This document shows positions 1-8,216 of a DNA stretch of 32,520 nucleotides, piece by piece. Below the pieces are notes generated by a model that worked only from the letters and a program-made list of their open reading frames with translations, was not told where the DNA came from and searched no databases. Positions within the stretch are counted from its first letter, which is position 1. Each line of letters starts with the position of its first letter. The DNA is taken from NCBI RefSeq assembly GCF_900640175.1, contig NZ_CAAAJC010000026.1, positions 1 through 32,520 of the forward strand. The letters run 5' to 3'. Origin of the DNA: Legionella sp. W10-070. GTDB taxonomy: Bacteria; Pseudomonadota; Gammaproteobacteria; Legionellales; Legionellaceae. A program made the position numbers and the translations under genes.

Positions 1-74
1 GACTGAATGAGTTTGATTTAAATAGAACTGCTATGGTAACAAATTTACATATTGCTACAAAATTGGCTGCGTAA
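1..74 (+). CDS. 3' end of an upstream gene (partial, unidentified)
   Basis: The frame reading CTG from base 3 is open to a TAA at 72-74 and ends with residues NEFDLNRTAMVTNLHIATKLAA. The composition looks like real protein, but 23 codons are too few to name a family, and an open stretch of this length can arise by chance. If real, its start lies left of the window. A MITE relic begins 20 bases after the stop. Confidence 0.35.
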   Translation, partial: LNEFDLNRTAMVTNLHIATKLAA

Positions 75-93
75 ATTTAAATCATATGCTGCT

Positions 94-217
94 CTAGTAC
101 AACGTTTCACTGAATCTGTCTTACACTGCCATTCCCGCGCAGGCGGAAATCCATAGCCCAATTTAGCTCCTCACTTCACCTGGGAGATAGATTCCCGCCT
201 ATCTGCTCAGACAGGCT
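94..217. repeat. decayed copy of the CTAG-TACAAC palindromic MITE
   Basis: It begins with CTAGTACAACGTTTCACTGA, identical to both terminal inverted repeats of the intact element at 21005-21157. About 110 bases then align with that element in the opposite orientation, including an ATTCCCGC palindromic core near 132-150 and the central segment around 157-190. The far end has degenerated: after about position 200 the sequence drifts and no closing GTACTAG is present. The copy is therefore truncated or eroded and probably no longer mobile. Confidence 0.75.
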
Positions 218-490
218 GAAATTGAATGCAAAAAAGATTGCATGCCTTAACGCTTATCTGATAAATTCAAAAAAATAATAAGCTATTGATTTGATAAATG
301 ATATAGTATGCAGGTTACTCTTTTGCTGAAGATGGGTTCTTTGACAGTGTAATGTGGTGTAAGAGTTAGCTGCTATTTTCATATTTACCGTAATGGTGTT
401 AATTTAGCTGGGTTGCTCACAAATAAGGCACGACCTGTTGTTATACCAACTAAATTATCGATTTTATAGAGAATTTTTATGGAAATAGTG
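218..490. other. AT-rich intergenic DNA, no gene seen
   Basis: I find no convincing coding frame, tRNA or strong terminator here on either strand. It is the distal upstream region of the porin gene at 630 and may hold regulatory sites that I cannot name. Confidence 0.4.
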
Positions 491-519
491 TTGACTTTGA
501 CAAAGTAGCACTTGATAAT
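491..519 (+). promoter_or_regulatory. candidate sigma-70 promoter of the first porin gene
   Basis: TTGACT at 491-496 and GATAAT at 514-519 are separated by 17 bases, a near-consensus -35/-10 pair. Transcription would start near 526 and leave a leader of about 100 nt before the ATG at 630. This fits a strongly expressed outer-membrane protein gene. The assignment is by motif only. Confidence 0.5.
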
Positions 520-629
520 TTGTCCATGTACGTTCTCGGATTAGAGCGATGATTGCGTACTGTAGTCAATGTCACTTTGGTGGATTGATAGCTAAACGGG
601 AAATTAATAATAAAAAGTGGAGATGAAGC

Positions 630-1589
630 ATGTTAAATCTGAAAAAAACAGCGGTAGCTGTTCTTGCTTTAGGTAGCAGTGCAGTATTTGCTGGAACCAT
701 GGGCCCTGTTTGTACCCCTGGTAATGTAACTGTTCCTTGCGAAAGAACCGCTTGGGATTTTGGCGTACAGGCACTGTATCTTCAGCCTGCTTACAACGCT
801 GATTTTGCTTACGGCCCTTATTCAACTGATGGAGTTTACACTCGTTATCATGATAACAATGCTGATTGGGGATGGGGATTCAAGCTGGAAGGCTCTTACC
901 ACTTCAATACCGGCAATGACTTGAACCTTAACTGGTACCACTGGAATAAGAAGACCAGAAATAACTACGCTGGTGTTCTGTTTGATGGTATTGACGCGCC
1001 ATTTTTTGGTGCTACCCGTTTTGAGCCAAAATGGGATGCTGTTAACCTGGAGTTCGGTCAGCATGTAGACTTCGGCGATTATAAAGACATCCGCTTCCAC
1101 GCTGGTGTTCAATACGCTCGTATCGAACATGAAATCAGAGCTGCTGGTTCTATGTTTGCGCCAGGTTCTCTGCCAAGCATCGCTCTGACCTCTAACCACA
1201 AGTACAATGGTTTTGGTCCTCGTATCGGTGCTGACATGACCTACAACTTCGGTAACGGTTTTGCCATCTACGGTAATGGTGCTACTGCAATCCTGGTTGG
1301 TGATGCCAAATTCAACAGCTCTGCTGCAACCAGTGCTTTCGGTCCATTGCTGCCTACTTTTGCCAGAGTTAGCGGTTCTAAAACCACTATCGTTCCTGAA
1401 GTAGAAGCCAAGTTGGGTGCTAAATACACCTACGCTATGGCTCAAGGTGATCTGACTCTGGATGCTGGCTGGATGTGGGTTAACTACTTCAATGCTAACC
1501 ACTACATCAGCACTGCCGGTACCTTCCGTGAAACCGATTTCGGTATCCAAGGTCCTTACGTTGGTTTGAAATGGGTTGGTAACGTGTAA
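630..1589 (+). CDS. major outer membrane protein (Legionella MOMP family), copy 1
   Basis: A 319-aa outer-membrane beta-barrel of the Legionella major outer membrane protein/porin family. Residues 1-21 form a signal peptide (basic LKK, hydrophobic core, AVFA before the cut). The mature N-terminus carries Cys28 and Cys37 in a [13 protein letters not shown] motif. In this family such cysteines are associated with disulfide cross-linking of the porin and its link to peptidoglycan. Alternating aromatic strands ([22 protein letters not shown]) and the final strand [12 protein letters not shown] match a barrel. A GGAG site lies just before the ATG. Codon use is strongly biased to GGT, GCT, CTG and AAC, as expected for high expression. 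The next gene is a paralogue with the same ends. The family call is firm; pore properties cannot be read from the sequence. Confidence 0.9.
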   Translation: MLNLKKTAVAVLALGSSAVFAGTMGPVCTPGNVTVPCERTAWDFGVQALYLQPAYNADFAYGPYSTDGVYTRYHDNNADWGWGFKLEGSYHFNTGNDLNLNWYHWNKKTRNNYAGVLFDGIDAPFFGATRFEPKWDAVNLEFGQHVDFGDYKDIRFHAGVQYARIEHEIRAAGSMFAPGSLPSIALTSNHKYNGFGPRIGADMTYNFGNGFAIYGNGATAILVGDAKFNSSAATSAFGPLLPTFARVSGSKTTIVPEVEAKLGAKYTYAMAQGDLTLDAGWMWVNYFNANHYISTAGTFRETDFGIQGPYVGLKWVGNV

Positions 1590-1615
1590 TTTGTCAACCT
1601 GACAGATGCTTTATA

Positions 1616-1646
1616 AAAGCCCATCCTAGTTGATGGGCTTTTTTTT
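1616..1646 (+). terminator. rho-independent terminator of porin copy 1
   Basis: A perfect 10-bp stem (AAAGCCCATC at 1616-1625 with GATGGGCTTT at 1632-1641), a 6-base loop and a run of T to 1646. It separates the two porin genes, so copy 2 probably has its own promoter or depends on read-through. Only 16 bases lie between the T run and the next ATG, so any separate promoter for copy 2 would have to overlap the terminator or lie inside copy 1. Confidence 0.9.
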
Positions 1647-1662
1647 GACAATGGAGTGATTA

Positions 1663-2631
1663 ATGTTGAAAAAAACAACCTTAGCTGTTCTTGGTTTAGC
1701 AGCAAGCGGATTCGTTTCAGCAGGGATGTATTCTCCGCCACCAGCACCTTCTTGTGCCCCTGGCGATGTTACGGTTCCTTGTGAAGCAAAACGATGGGAT
1801 ATTGGTGTGCAGGCTTTGTATTTAAAGCCAACCTATGATGCAGACAGAGGCTATGAATTTACCCCCGCCGGTACTTTAAGGGAAGCTAATGATGACTGGA
1901 GCTGGGGTTATCGTTTGGAAGGATCTTATCATTTTAATACAGGCAATGATGTGACCATGACCTGGATGCATTTTGATAATGATTCAACACAGTCTGGTTT
2001 TGCTGGTCTGACGCCTTTTTCCGGGGCTTCTTTTGTTCCATTCAACCTGTCTCTGGATACTCGCTTTGATCAGGTGAATCTTGTCATGGGGCAGCATGTT
2101 GATATCGGATTGCTGAAAGATGCTCGCTTCTATGGTGGTTTGCAATACACCAGAATCCGGGTTGATGCACGAAACCGATATCTGGCTACACCCGTTGCGA
2201 TTGCTCCTGTTGCGCCCGGCGGGTTTGTCCTGAATCGCAATGTCGATTTCAATGGCTTAGGTCCCGTTATTGGTGTGGATTACGCCTATAATCTAACCCA
2301 CGGCTTTAGCCTGACAGCTAATCTTGCTGGTTCTATTCTCTATGGTTCAAGCCGCTATAACTCTGCTTTTGCATTTTCTCCAAGCGGGTTAGTACCGGCC
2401 GGTGTATATGCCAGTAGAAAATCGATAGTACCTGGTGTTGAAGCCAAGCTGGGACTAAATTACGCTCATGAACTGGCTCAGGGCACTTTTAATATTGAAG
2501 GTGGTTATCAGGTTGTTAACTACTTCAATGCTCTGGAAACAAGAGGTGTTACCGGTTTTGGCGTTGCTGGAGACTCTGACTTTGGACTTTATGGCCCTTA
2601 TATAGGGGTCAAGTGGGTAGGTAATGTTTAA
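1663..2631 (+). CDS. major outer membrane protein (Legionella MOMP family), copy 2
   Basis: A 322-aa paralogue of the preceding porin. The signal peptide is residues 1-20 (LKK basic start, FVSA before the cut), followed by a PPPAPSCAPGDVTVPCE segment with Cys31 and Cys40, then WDIGVQALYLKPTYDAD and [12 protein letters not shown] as in copy 1. It ends with GPYIGVKWVGNV. A GGAG ribosome site precedes the ATG. Codon use is visibly less biased than in copy 1 (more GAT, TAT, rare CGA/AGA), suggesting lower expression. The closest matches are in the extracellular-loop-poor strands; loop regions differ. It sits immediately behind the copy 1 terminator. Tandem duplication followed by divergence is the likely origin. 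Confidence 0.9.
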   Translation: MLKKTTLAVLGLAASGFVSAGMYSPPPAPSCAPGDVTVPCEAKRWDIGVQALYLKPTYDADRGYEFTPAGTLREANDDWSWGYRLEGSYHFNTGNDVTMTWMHFDNDSTQSGFAGLTPFSGASFVPFNLSLDTRFDQVNLVMGQHVDIGLLKDARFYGGLQYTRIRVDARNRYLATPVAIAPVAPGGFVLNRNVDFNGLGPVIGVDYAYNLTHGFSLTANLAGSILYGSSRYNSAFAFSPSGLVPAGVYASRKSIVPGVEAKLGLNYAHELAQGTFNIEGGYQVVNYFNALETRGVTGFGVAGDSDFGLYGPYIGVKWVGNV

Positions 2632-2636
2632 CTATT

Positions 2637-2659
2637 AAAAGCCCGAAAGGGCTTTTTTT
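2637..2659 (+). terminator. rho-independent terminator after porin copy 2
   Basis: AAAAGCCC (2637-2644), loop GAAA, GGGCTTTT (2649-2656) and a T run to 2659. The stem is flanked by A and T runs, so it can also serve the convergent minus-strand gene ending at 2720. Confidence 0.9.
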
Positions 2660-2719
2660 ATGTTGTTTCTATTTTACCCTGCCTTCGCTTCTTGCAGCCA
2701 GGTAATCTCATGATGGCTT

Positions 2720-3415
2720 CTAAAGATCAAGTGGGTTGATGGTTGCGTTATTACGCTGAGGCTGGGAGCTATAATATGGCTTGCGCTTAAGCAATCCGGT
2801 GACTAATAAAAATTGTGCAAGATAGTAACTAAGCATGACGGCAATGTCAGCCCATGTCTTGTCAAAGATGAAATAATTTAACGCTAAAATAAAATCCGAT
2901 AATAAGAACAAACAGGCACCAATGATAATTGGTAGTGGATATTGGACTACCTGAAAAGCAGTGAATACCATTAAGGTTAGCATGCATAGGTAGATGGTAA
3001 CAGGAAGAGCCATGTTTCCCAGATAAGGGATGAGGTAACGATAGCCTAAGCTGATTAATAATAAGACCGGAATAAAATAAATTAGCCGCATAATACGAAA
3101 TTGACTATCCTGCAGGTATAAACCGATATAAATGCAGTGGGTCAGCAGGAAGGCTATGATACCTGCTTTCAGTGCAGCCTCACCTGGTAGCGTCAAAACC
3201 ACATCGCCAAGCATGGAAAACCCCAGGGCAGCAATCAGCAATCCTTTTGATTGCCACAAAAGACTGGATCGTGAGGTTAACCTTATCAAGAGAAGAATTG
3301 GTATGGGCTTTAGGATTGTGGTAAACGGGTATTGGATAAAAGGTAGAAGGAAAAGGTAGAGCCCCATGCTGATAAGGACTAGTGAATGAAACGATTTTGA
3401 TTGTTTTCCCGGCAT
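2720..3415 (-). CDS. YhhN/TMEM86 family membrane protein (lysoplasmalogenase-like)
   Basis: A 231-aa polytopic inner-membrane protein with about eight hydrophobic segments. The family signatures are SMLGDVVLTLP early in the chain, FLLTHCIYIGLY in the middle and LFLLSDFILALN followed by VMLSYYLAQFLLVTG near the end; the Asp residues in the GD and SD motifs are the conserved polar positions. Animal TMEM86B hydrolyses the vinyl-ether bond of lysoplasmalogens, and some bacterial YhhN proteins have the same activity, but the substrate here is unknown. The start is supported by AGGAG seven bases upstream of the ATG. It is transcribed alone, convergent with the porin genes, and diverges from the small secreted protein at 3530. 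Confidence 0.8.
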   Translation of the reverse strand: MPGKQSKSFHSLVLISMGLYLFLLPFIQYPFTTILKPIPILLLIRLTSRSSLLWQSKGLLIAALGFSMLGDVVLTLPGEAALKAGIIAFLLTHCIYIGLYLQDSQFRIMRLIYFIPVLLLISLGYRYLIPYLGNMALPVTIYLCMLTLMVFTAFQVVQYPLPIIIGACLFLLSDFILALNYFIFDKTWADIAVMLSYYLAQFLLVTGLLKRKPYYSSQPQRNNATINPLDL

Positions 3416-3529
3416 TTAAGGGCTCCTGTTAATTTTTATCATGCTATCAAACTTATCCGTTCAGAGATTTGTTATTTGCCAAAATTTGTTTTAATATTGC
3501 CTGACTTGGGTTTTTTTGGATCAGTAAAT

Positions 3530-3799
3530 ATGAAAAAAATAGCGGTTATCCTAATTGCAGCAATGTTTCTGTCAATCGGCAATGCCAGCAAGCTTAGTAA
3601 ATTTTTAGATAAGATGGAAGAAAAGAATAAAGCGCGTCAGGCACGTGAATGGCAGCAAGATATGGAGTTTAGTGATTTTGTTTTTCGCCTGGATAAGCGC
3701 TATACAGATGAGCGTGGTCAACACTGCCGTGATTATGTGTTCAGGGCGCGCAGTAACCCATACCGACATGGTTATTATACGGTATGCGATGAGCGCTAG
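3530..3799 (+). CDS. small secreted protein, 89 aa, related to 17-kDa-antigen C-termini
   Basis: I place the start at the ATG at 3530, not at the upstream in-frame ATG at 3401, because a clear signal peptide begins there (MKKIAVILIAAMFLSIGNA, cut near residue 19). The mature part has a charged helix (SKLSKFLDKMEEKNKARQAREW) and then a GQHCRDYVF...YYTVCDER tail. This HCRDY...C arrangement resembles the C-terminal module of rickettsial 17-kDa surface antigens. The two cysteines could form a disulfide. The TAG stop is the TAG of the CTAG that begins the adjacent MITE, so the insertion leaves the protein intact. Function unknown. Confidence 0.65.
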   Translation: MKKIAVILIAAMFLSIGNASKLSKFLDKMEEKNKARQAREWQQDMEFSDFVFRLDKRYTDERGQHCRDYVFRARSNPYRHGYYTVCDER

Positions 3800-3943
3800 G
3801 TTCTGTGCACTTATCTACTATCTTGGCCAAAAAGCCTTGATTTTCTGCGCTCCGATGCTCACATACTTCGATGTATGCTCCGCTTCGGTGCTCGCCAATC
3901 AAGGCTTTTTGACTCAAGCTAGCGATAAGGGCACAGAACCTAG
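3796..3943. mobile_element. 148-bp MITE with CTAG-GTTCTGTG ends
   Basis: The left end is CTAGGTTCTGTGCACTTATC, and the right end is its reverse complement with one mismatch (GATAAGGGCACAGAACCTAG). Inside, AAAAAGCCTTGATT near 3828-3842 pairs with AATCAAGGCTTTTT near 3896-3909, so nearly the whole element folds as a hairpin. CTAG flanks both sides, which agrees with the YTAR-type target duplicated by IS5-group elements. The first 12 bases match the IS5-family end at 32405-32416, pointing to that IS as the trans-acting source. It carries no gene; the reading frame crossing it is an artefact. Confidence 0.85.
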
Positions 3944-3991
3944 TCAGTCAATGGGTCTTTTGCGAAATCCTACTGTATACAAAGCGTAATG

Positions 3992-4022
3992 ACTTCCACT
4001 TGCGCCTTTACAGCGTGGAAGT
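3992..4022 (-). terminator. hairpin after the minus-strand thioesterase operon
   Basis: ACTTCCAC (3992-3999) pairs perfectly with GTGGAAGT (4015-4022) just beyond the thioesterase stop at 4031. There is no clear U tract, so it may be a weak terminator or an RNA-stabilising hairpin. Confidence 0.4.
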
Positions 4023-4030
4023 TCTACTGG

Positions 4031-4435
4031 TTAACTGCGTTGATGAAACAGATTGCGGATTGCGTCAGGAATGGCAACGGATTTATTCTCCACATAGTCT
4101 ACCCAGACGATTTTACTTGTACCCTGGGTCATTAGCGCTTCATTTTGAAAAATTTCATGATCCATCATGATGCTGGAATGGCCTAAACTGTGGACACTGC
4201 TTATTAATGTCAAGGTTGCCGGATAAACGATAGGTCTGAGAAAAGTGCAGGCCACATGAATGACCACCGGTCCAATGGCTTGCTTCATATCAAAATCAAA
4301 GCTTTCTAACCATTCGATGCGGGCTTGCTGGAAATAATCAAAATAACGTCCATTATTTACATGGCCCAGGGCATCCATGTCCCCCCATTCAATGGCGAAA
4401 ATCTTTTTATGAACATTTATTTTTTGCTCGGTCAT
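4031..4435 (-). CDS. acyl-CoA thioesterase, 4HBT hotdog family
   Basis: A 134-aa single hotdog-fold protein of the YbgC/FadM/4-hydroxybenzoyl-CoA thioesterase type. The N-terminal motif EWGDMDALGHVNNGRYFDYF (residues 16-35) contains the likely catalytic Asp21 and the HVNN turn of the active site. The rest (CTFLRPIVYPATLTLISSV) is the central helix-strand region. It should hydrolyse short or medium acyl-CoA esters in the cytoplasm; the true substrate is open. It is the last gene of the operon, and its ATG overlaps the priA stop (ATGA at 4432-4435), indicating translational coupling. Confidence 0.85.
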   Translation of the reverse strand: MTEQKINVHKKIFAIEWGDMDALGHVNNGRYFDYFQQARIEWLESFDFDMKQAIGPVVIHVACTFLRPIVYPATLTLISSVHSLGHSSIMMDHEIFQNEALMTQGTSKIVWVDYVENKSVAIPDAIRNLFHQRS

Positions 4436-6609
4436 GATAAATCCATTGGATCCATATCCACATTCCAGCGAACAAGATGAGTTAATTTATTTATTGTTAA
4501 CCACTCCCGAAGTTGCGTCAATGTGGTTTGCAATTTTTTCCGTGAAGGGGATTTAACAAGCAGTTGCATACGGTGTTGATTGGCTTTTCTTGCCAGGGGG
4601 GCAGGGGCGGGGCCTAATACGTTGATCTCCTGGGAGACTAGTTGTTTTTTGATGCGCTGAAGAAAACCAAGTACTTTCTCAGCTGATTTGTCTTGAGCCC
4701 TTATCATGGCTAAAAAGTGATAAGGTGGGAATTGGGCTTCCTGCCTTGAGGCTAATAATGCCTCGGCAAAAGCTTCATAGCCTTCTTGAATAAGCAAATT
4801 AAGCAGGGGGTGGTGAGGCAAATGGGTCTGGATGACTACCTGCCCTGGGAAGTGCGCGCGCCCGGCGCGGCCAGCGACCTGAGTCAGTAATTGACCCAGG
4901 CGCTCAAGGGCGCGGAAATCCTGGTTAAAAAAACCAGCGTCTGCATCAAGGATTACCACCAGGGTTAAACGTGGGAAATGGTGCCCTTTGGCGAGCATCT
5001 GGGTTCCGACAATCAATGTCGCCTCGCCTTTTGCAATGCGTTCAAGATGGTTATTCAGGGCGTTTTTTCTTTGAACCACGTCACGGTCAATTCGCAGCAG
5101 ACTGGCATCAGGGAATTGCTCCGCCAGGTACTCATAGATACGTTGGGTCCCTGCACCAATCGGCATTAGCTCCTTGCTATGGCATTTTTTACACTGCGAA
5201 GGAATGGGATTGGCCAGACCGCAGTGATGGCAGATCAGACGGGCTGACTTCCGGTGCAAGGTGAAGTGGCTATCACAGGCTGGGCAATCAGCTATCCAGC
5301 CACAGGAACAGAGTAATACAGGGGCAAATCCACGGCGGTTAATAAAGATTAAAACCTGGTTGTTCTGTTTCAGATGCTCATTAATGATGTTTAAACTGTT
5401 GGTTGCCAGCCCATGTTGTAAAGGCGTATGGCGAATATCAAGGATTTGATAATGCAAGGGGTTACTGTTGAGGGCTTTCTGATTGAGGCGCAACAGAGAA
5501 TATTTTCCCTGCAGGCAATTATAAAGGCTTTCAAGGCTTGGCGTTGCTGACCCTAAAATGACGGGAATATCGGCTTTGTAGGCACGGAGAAGCGCTGTGT
5601 CTCGGGCTGAGTAACGAACGCCCTCCATTTGTTTGAGTGAAAGGTCATGTTCTTCATCAATAACGATTAAACCTAACGTCGGCATGGGGGTGAAAATTGC
5701 AGTTCGCGTGCCGATGACGAGTTTTACCAGATTATTGCTGGCAAGTTGCCAGGCATATTGGCGCTCAGTCTCATTTAAATTGGAATGGATAACCACCATC
5801 GGTTCATTAAATCGTGCCTTGAAACGTGTCAGAAGTTGAGGGGTCAAGCCAATTTCAGGAACCAGTATAAGCACCTGCCTGCCTTGCGCCAATACTTGGG
5901 AAATAACCTGAAAATAAACTTCCGTCTTCCCGCTACCCGTCACCCCATACAGTAAAAAGCAATGGTATTTATTTAAATGATGGCTAATGGTATGAACGGC
6001 AGCTCCCTGCTCAGGATTGAGGATTAGTGGCTGGTTTATAGTTTGGTTTACCTGAACAGGCAATGCAATACGCTGATGTACCTGGAGAATGCCAAGTTCC
6101 ACAAGCGGCTTAAACTGGGGCTGTTTGAAGTCTTTATCCAGCAGGGTTTTCTTACTAACTCCTGCCTCCTGTCGGGCGAGAAAATCAATTAGCGCATGTT
6201 GCCTATGGGCTCGGGTTGTAATCAATGCATGTGCTTTGTCCGCAGGCAAGGCTAATTGGTAATAATCGGTTACAGGCAATTGGCTCTTTTTACCCAGGCG
6301 ATAAGTTTTAGGTAAGGCTAAAGGAATGACCTCAGACAACGGCGATTGATAATAATGGCTTACCCACTGGCAAAGTTCAAGCAAGCTGTCGCTTAACAGG
6401 GGCTGCTCATCAATGACCTCATGGATCAATTTAAGTGTATCGGGTGCGGTCTGGTTGCTTGCCCCTTTGCCGATAACGATCCCCAGACGGGTTTGCTTGC
6501 GGAAAGGAACCCAGACCCGGGCGCCAATGCAGGGGTGGAGTGTTGGAGACCGGTAATCAAAAAAATCGTAATGGGTGTGAGGAATGCAGACTTTATAAAT
6601 AGTATCCAT
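4432..6609 (-). CDS. priA: primosomal protein N' (PriA helicase)
   Basis: A 725-aa superfamily 2 helicase that reloads the replisome at stalled forks; E. coli PriA has 732 residues. It has the N-terminal 3'-DNA-binding region (1-100), a Walker A motif GVTGSGKT at 222-229 and the DEEH box at 318-321. Eight zinc-binding cysteines are present (C434, C436, C442, C445, C460, C463, C473, C476), followed by the motif VI-like segment QVAGRAGR at 577-584. All catalytic elements are present. The gene starts three bases after the stop of the PTPS-like gene, and its own stop overlaps the thioesterase start. Its ribosome site is weak (TTAGG very close to the ATG), so coupling to the upstream gene is likely. 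Confidence 0.97.
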   Translation of the reverse strand: MDTIYKVCIPHTHYDFFDYRSPTLHPCIGARVWVPFRKQTRLGIVIGKGASNQTAPDTLKLIHEVIDEQPLLSDSLLELCQWVSHYYQSPLSEVIPLALPKTYRLGKKSQLPVTDYYQLALPADKAHALITTRAHRQHALIDFLARQEAGVSKKTLLDKDFKQPQFKPLVELGILQVHQRIALPVQVNQTINQPLILNPEQGAAVHTISHHLNKYHCFLLYGVTGSGKTEVYFQVISQVLAQGRQVLILVPEIGLTPQLLTRFKARFNEPMVVIHSNLNETERQYAWQLASNNLVKLVIGTRTAIFTPMPTLGLIVIDEEHDLSLKQMEGVRYSARDTALLRAYKADIPVILGSATPSLESLYNCLQGKYSLLRLNQKALNSNPLHYQILDIRHTPLQHGLATNSLNIINEHLKQNNQVLIFINRRGFAPVLLCSCGWIADCPACDSHFTLHRKSARLICHHCGLANPIPSQCKKCHSKELMPIGAGTQRIYEYLAEQFPDASLLRIDRDVVQRKNALNNHLERIAKGEATLIVGTQMLAKGHHFPRLTLVVILDADAGFFNQDFRALERLGQLLTQVAGRAGRAHFPGQVVIQTHLPHHPLLNLLIQEGYEAFAEALLASRQEAQFPPYHFLAMIRAQDKSAEKVLGFLQRIKKQLVSQEINVLGPAPAPLARKANQHRMQLLVKSPSRKKLQTTLTQLREWLTINKLTHLVRWNVDMDPMDLS

Positions 6610-6612
6610 AGC

Positions 6613-7107
6613 CTAAGGGCGTTGCCATTGATGGCTTGCGGATTGTCCGGGTGCGGAAAAAACCTTTACAACCACTTTTTCAATACGGTGCCTGTCTAAT
6701 TCAGCAGTATCTCTGATTAATTCCTCAACAAACCATCGGGAGAGTTCCTCTACAGTGATATTAGAGAGGGGCATGAGGGTAACGTCTTCTTTAAGGAAGG
6801 GGATTTTTTTATGGTTAAAAGTAAAGTAATAATAGTCGTCATCTTCCGCATACTGCAAAAAGGGGGAAAACTGCGGCATCAGGAAAGTCTGATTTAAATG
6901 GCGGCATAATTTATGGATACGTTCCTTATAATAGCGGTAATCAAACGTCATGCCATTTTCTTCAACCCAGGTTGTCAGCGCCAGGTAAACACCGTACATA
7001 TGCCCATGTAAAGGCTCGCGTTCAGTAGCGGAGAAAATGGTGGTGTGGCCTGCGGAAAATTTCATCGACTCTTTTTGCAGTTCCACTGTGGTTAAATATT
7101 TTTTCAT
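6613..7107 (-). CDS. PTPS/QueD-family pterin enzyme lacking the usual catalytic Cys
   Basis: A 164-aa T-fold protein of the 6-pyruvoyl-tetrahydropterin synthase / 6-carboxy-tetrahydropterin synthase family. The zinc ligands are in FSAGH (His21) and LHGHMYGV (His34, His36). The C-terminal NITVEELSRWFVEEL and VKVFSAPGQ segments match the pterin-anchoring region. The cysteine that normally precedes HGH by four residues (CxxxHGH) is replaced by Arg30, and a Glu-Pro pair (Glu31-Pro32) lies beside it. Glu substitution here is a hallmark of PTPS-III-type enzymes, which can replace FolB in folate synthesis. Its ATG overlaps the stop of the MidA-like gene (ATGA). A pteridine-reductase-like gene diverges two genes away, so a pterin role is likely; queuosine synthesis is less likely. 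Confidence 0.8.
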   Translation of the reverse strand: MKKYLTTVELQKESMKFSAGHTTIFSATEREPLHGHMYGVYLALTTWVEENGMTFDYRYYKERIHKLCRHLNQTFLMPQFSPFLQYAEDDDYYYFTFNHKKIPFLKEDVTLMPLSNITVEELSRWFVEELIRDTAELDRHRIEKVVVKVFSAPGQSASHQWQRP

Positions 7108-8216
7108 AAACTTGCTCGCTTATCCTGCAATTGAAAGCCCATCAATGCTATATCCAGCTTTTTTGTCAATGCAATCACTTTAAAGAGCTCCCCCATTTCG
7201 CTCGGCTGCAGCAGTTGTTTAACGGCTTGCTGCCTGTTCAGATGGCCAGGCTCATCATTCATCTGTGCAAACAAGCTTAGCAAACCGCAGGCCAGCAAGA
7301 AAGAGGCTTGATTGGTATACCCTGCAATATGAAAACCGGCTGCATGGGCAGTTTCTGCAACCTGGGTGAAATCAACATGGGCGGTGATATCCTGTTCGCC
7401 AGGATGGATGAGAGGATTGCCGTGAGCCTGATGTTGATAGTGGCACATTAAAGTGCCCATATTGCGATCGGGGTGATAATACTCATGCCGGGGAAAGCCA
7501 TAATCAATTAAAAGGACGACCCCTTTTTCCAGCATGGCATAACACTGTTGAATCCAGCCATCCATAAACAAATTAGCTTCTGATTGGTAGGGAAGCAAAT
7601 CATCTGCCAGCACGGTTGCTACATAAGCCTGCAGGCGCTGATCGCTGCATGGCTTAAATATTTCCTTAAGTTCGCCATTGTCATCAAGGGTAACATGGCT
7701 TTCTAACAAGCCCTCTTCGGTGTTAAGAAAACGATGGACAGGCATGGCATCCAGCACTTCATTGGCAATGATGACACCGGTAAAGGGTGTTTGCGGCCAT
7801 TGGTCAAGCCAATGGATTCGATCGAGTAAATGCGGGATTTTTTCCTGTACCAATGCTTGTTGCCGTTGTTTTAAATTACTGCTGACTTCCAGGATAAAAT
7901 AAGTTTCCGGGAGTGCATCCAGTTTTTCAAGTTGTAGTAAAATATCAACGCACAGGCGCCCTGAGCCAGCCCCAAACTCGAATAAACAGGGATTTTCCAG
8001 GGCACTAAACACTTGCTGGCATTGATTGGCCAGGGTTTGAGCGAATAAGGGCGTCAACTCCGGTGCGGTGATGAAGTCACCCTGAGGCCCGAATTTTTGT
8101 AGTCCCGAACTATAGTAGCCAAGACCAGGCGCATACAATGCTTGCTGCATGAATTGGACAAAAGGGATAGCACCCTGCTGCTTAATTTGCTGAGATAATA
8201 AAGTCAATAAAGTCAT
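7104..8216 (-). CDS. MidA/NDUFAF7-like SAM-dependent methyltransferase (COG1565)
   Basis: A 370-aa class I methyltransferase of the DUF185 family. Family signatures are GDFITAPELTPLFAQTLA near residues 46-63 and the SAM loop FEFGAGSGRL near 79-88, followed by VIIANEVLDAMPVHRF and LLIDYGFPRHEYYHPDRNMGTL. Mitochondrial NDUFAF7 of this family dimethylates an arginine of a complex I subunit during assembly. The bacterial role is not settled, but NDH-1 maturation is the obvious hypothesis. It is the first gene of a four-gene minus-strand operon. No good ribosome site precedes the ATG; a TATAAT-like -10 (8234-8229 on this strand) is only about 12 bases upstream, so the leader may be very short. Confidence 0.85.
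   Translation of the reverse strand: MTLLTLLSQQIKQQGAIPFVQFMQQALYAPGLGYYSSGLQKFGPQGDFITAPELTPLFAQTLANQCQQVFSALENPCLFEFGAGSGRLCVDILLQLEKLDALPETYFILEVSSNLKQRQQALVQEKIPHLLDRIHWLDQWPQTPFTGVIIANEVLDAMPVHRFLNTEEGLLESHVTLDDNGELKEIFKPCSDQRLQAYVATVLADDLLPYQSEANLFMDGWIQQCYAMLEKGVVLLIDYGFPRHEYYHPDRNMGTLMCHYQHQAHGNPLIHPGEQDITAHVDFTQVAETAHAAGFHIAGYTNQASFLLACGLLSLFAQMNDEPGHLNRQQAVKQLLQPSEMGELFKVIALTKKLDIALMGFQLQDKRASL

Noticed and set aside
822-1550. 242-codon minus-strand frame opposite porin copy 1
   Set aside because: Explained by the strong codon bias of the porin gene; no ribosome site or protein-family features.
3401-3529. Longer start for the small secreted protein
   Set aside because: The extension overlaps the divergent gene's 5' end and would bury the clear signal peptide starting at 3530.
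3645-3989. Plus-strand 114-codon open frame crossing the MITE
   Set aside because: It overlaps the true small secreted gene in another frame and runs through the palindromic element; no coding signature.
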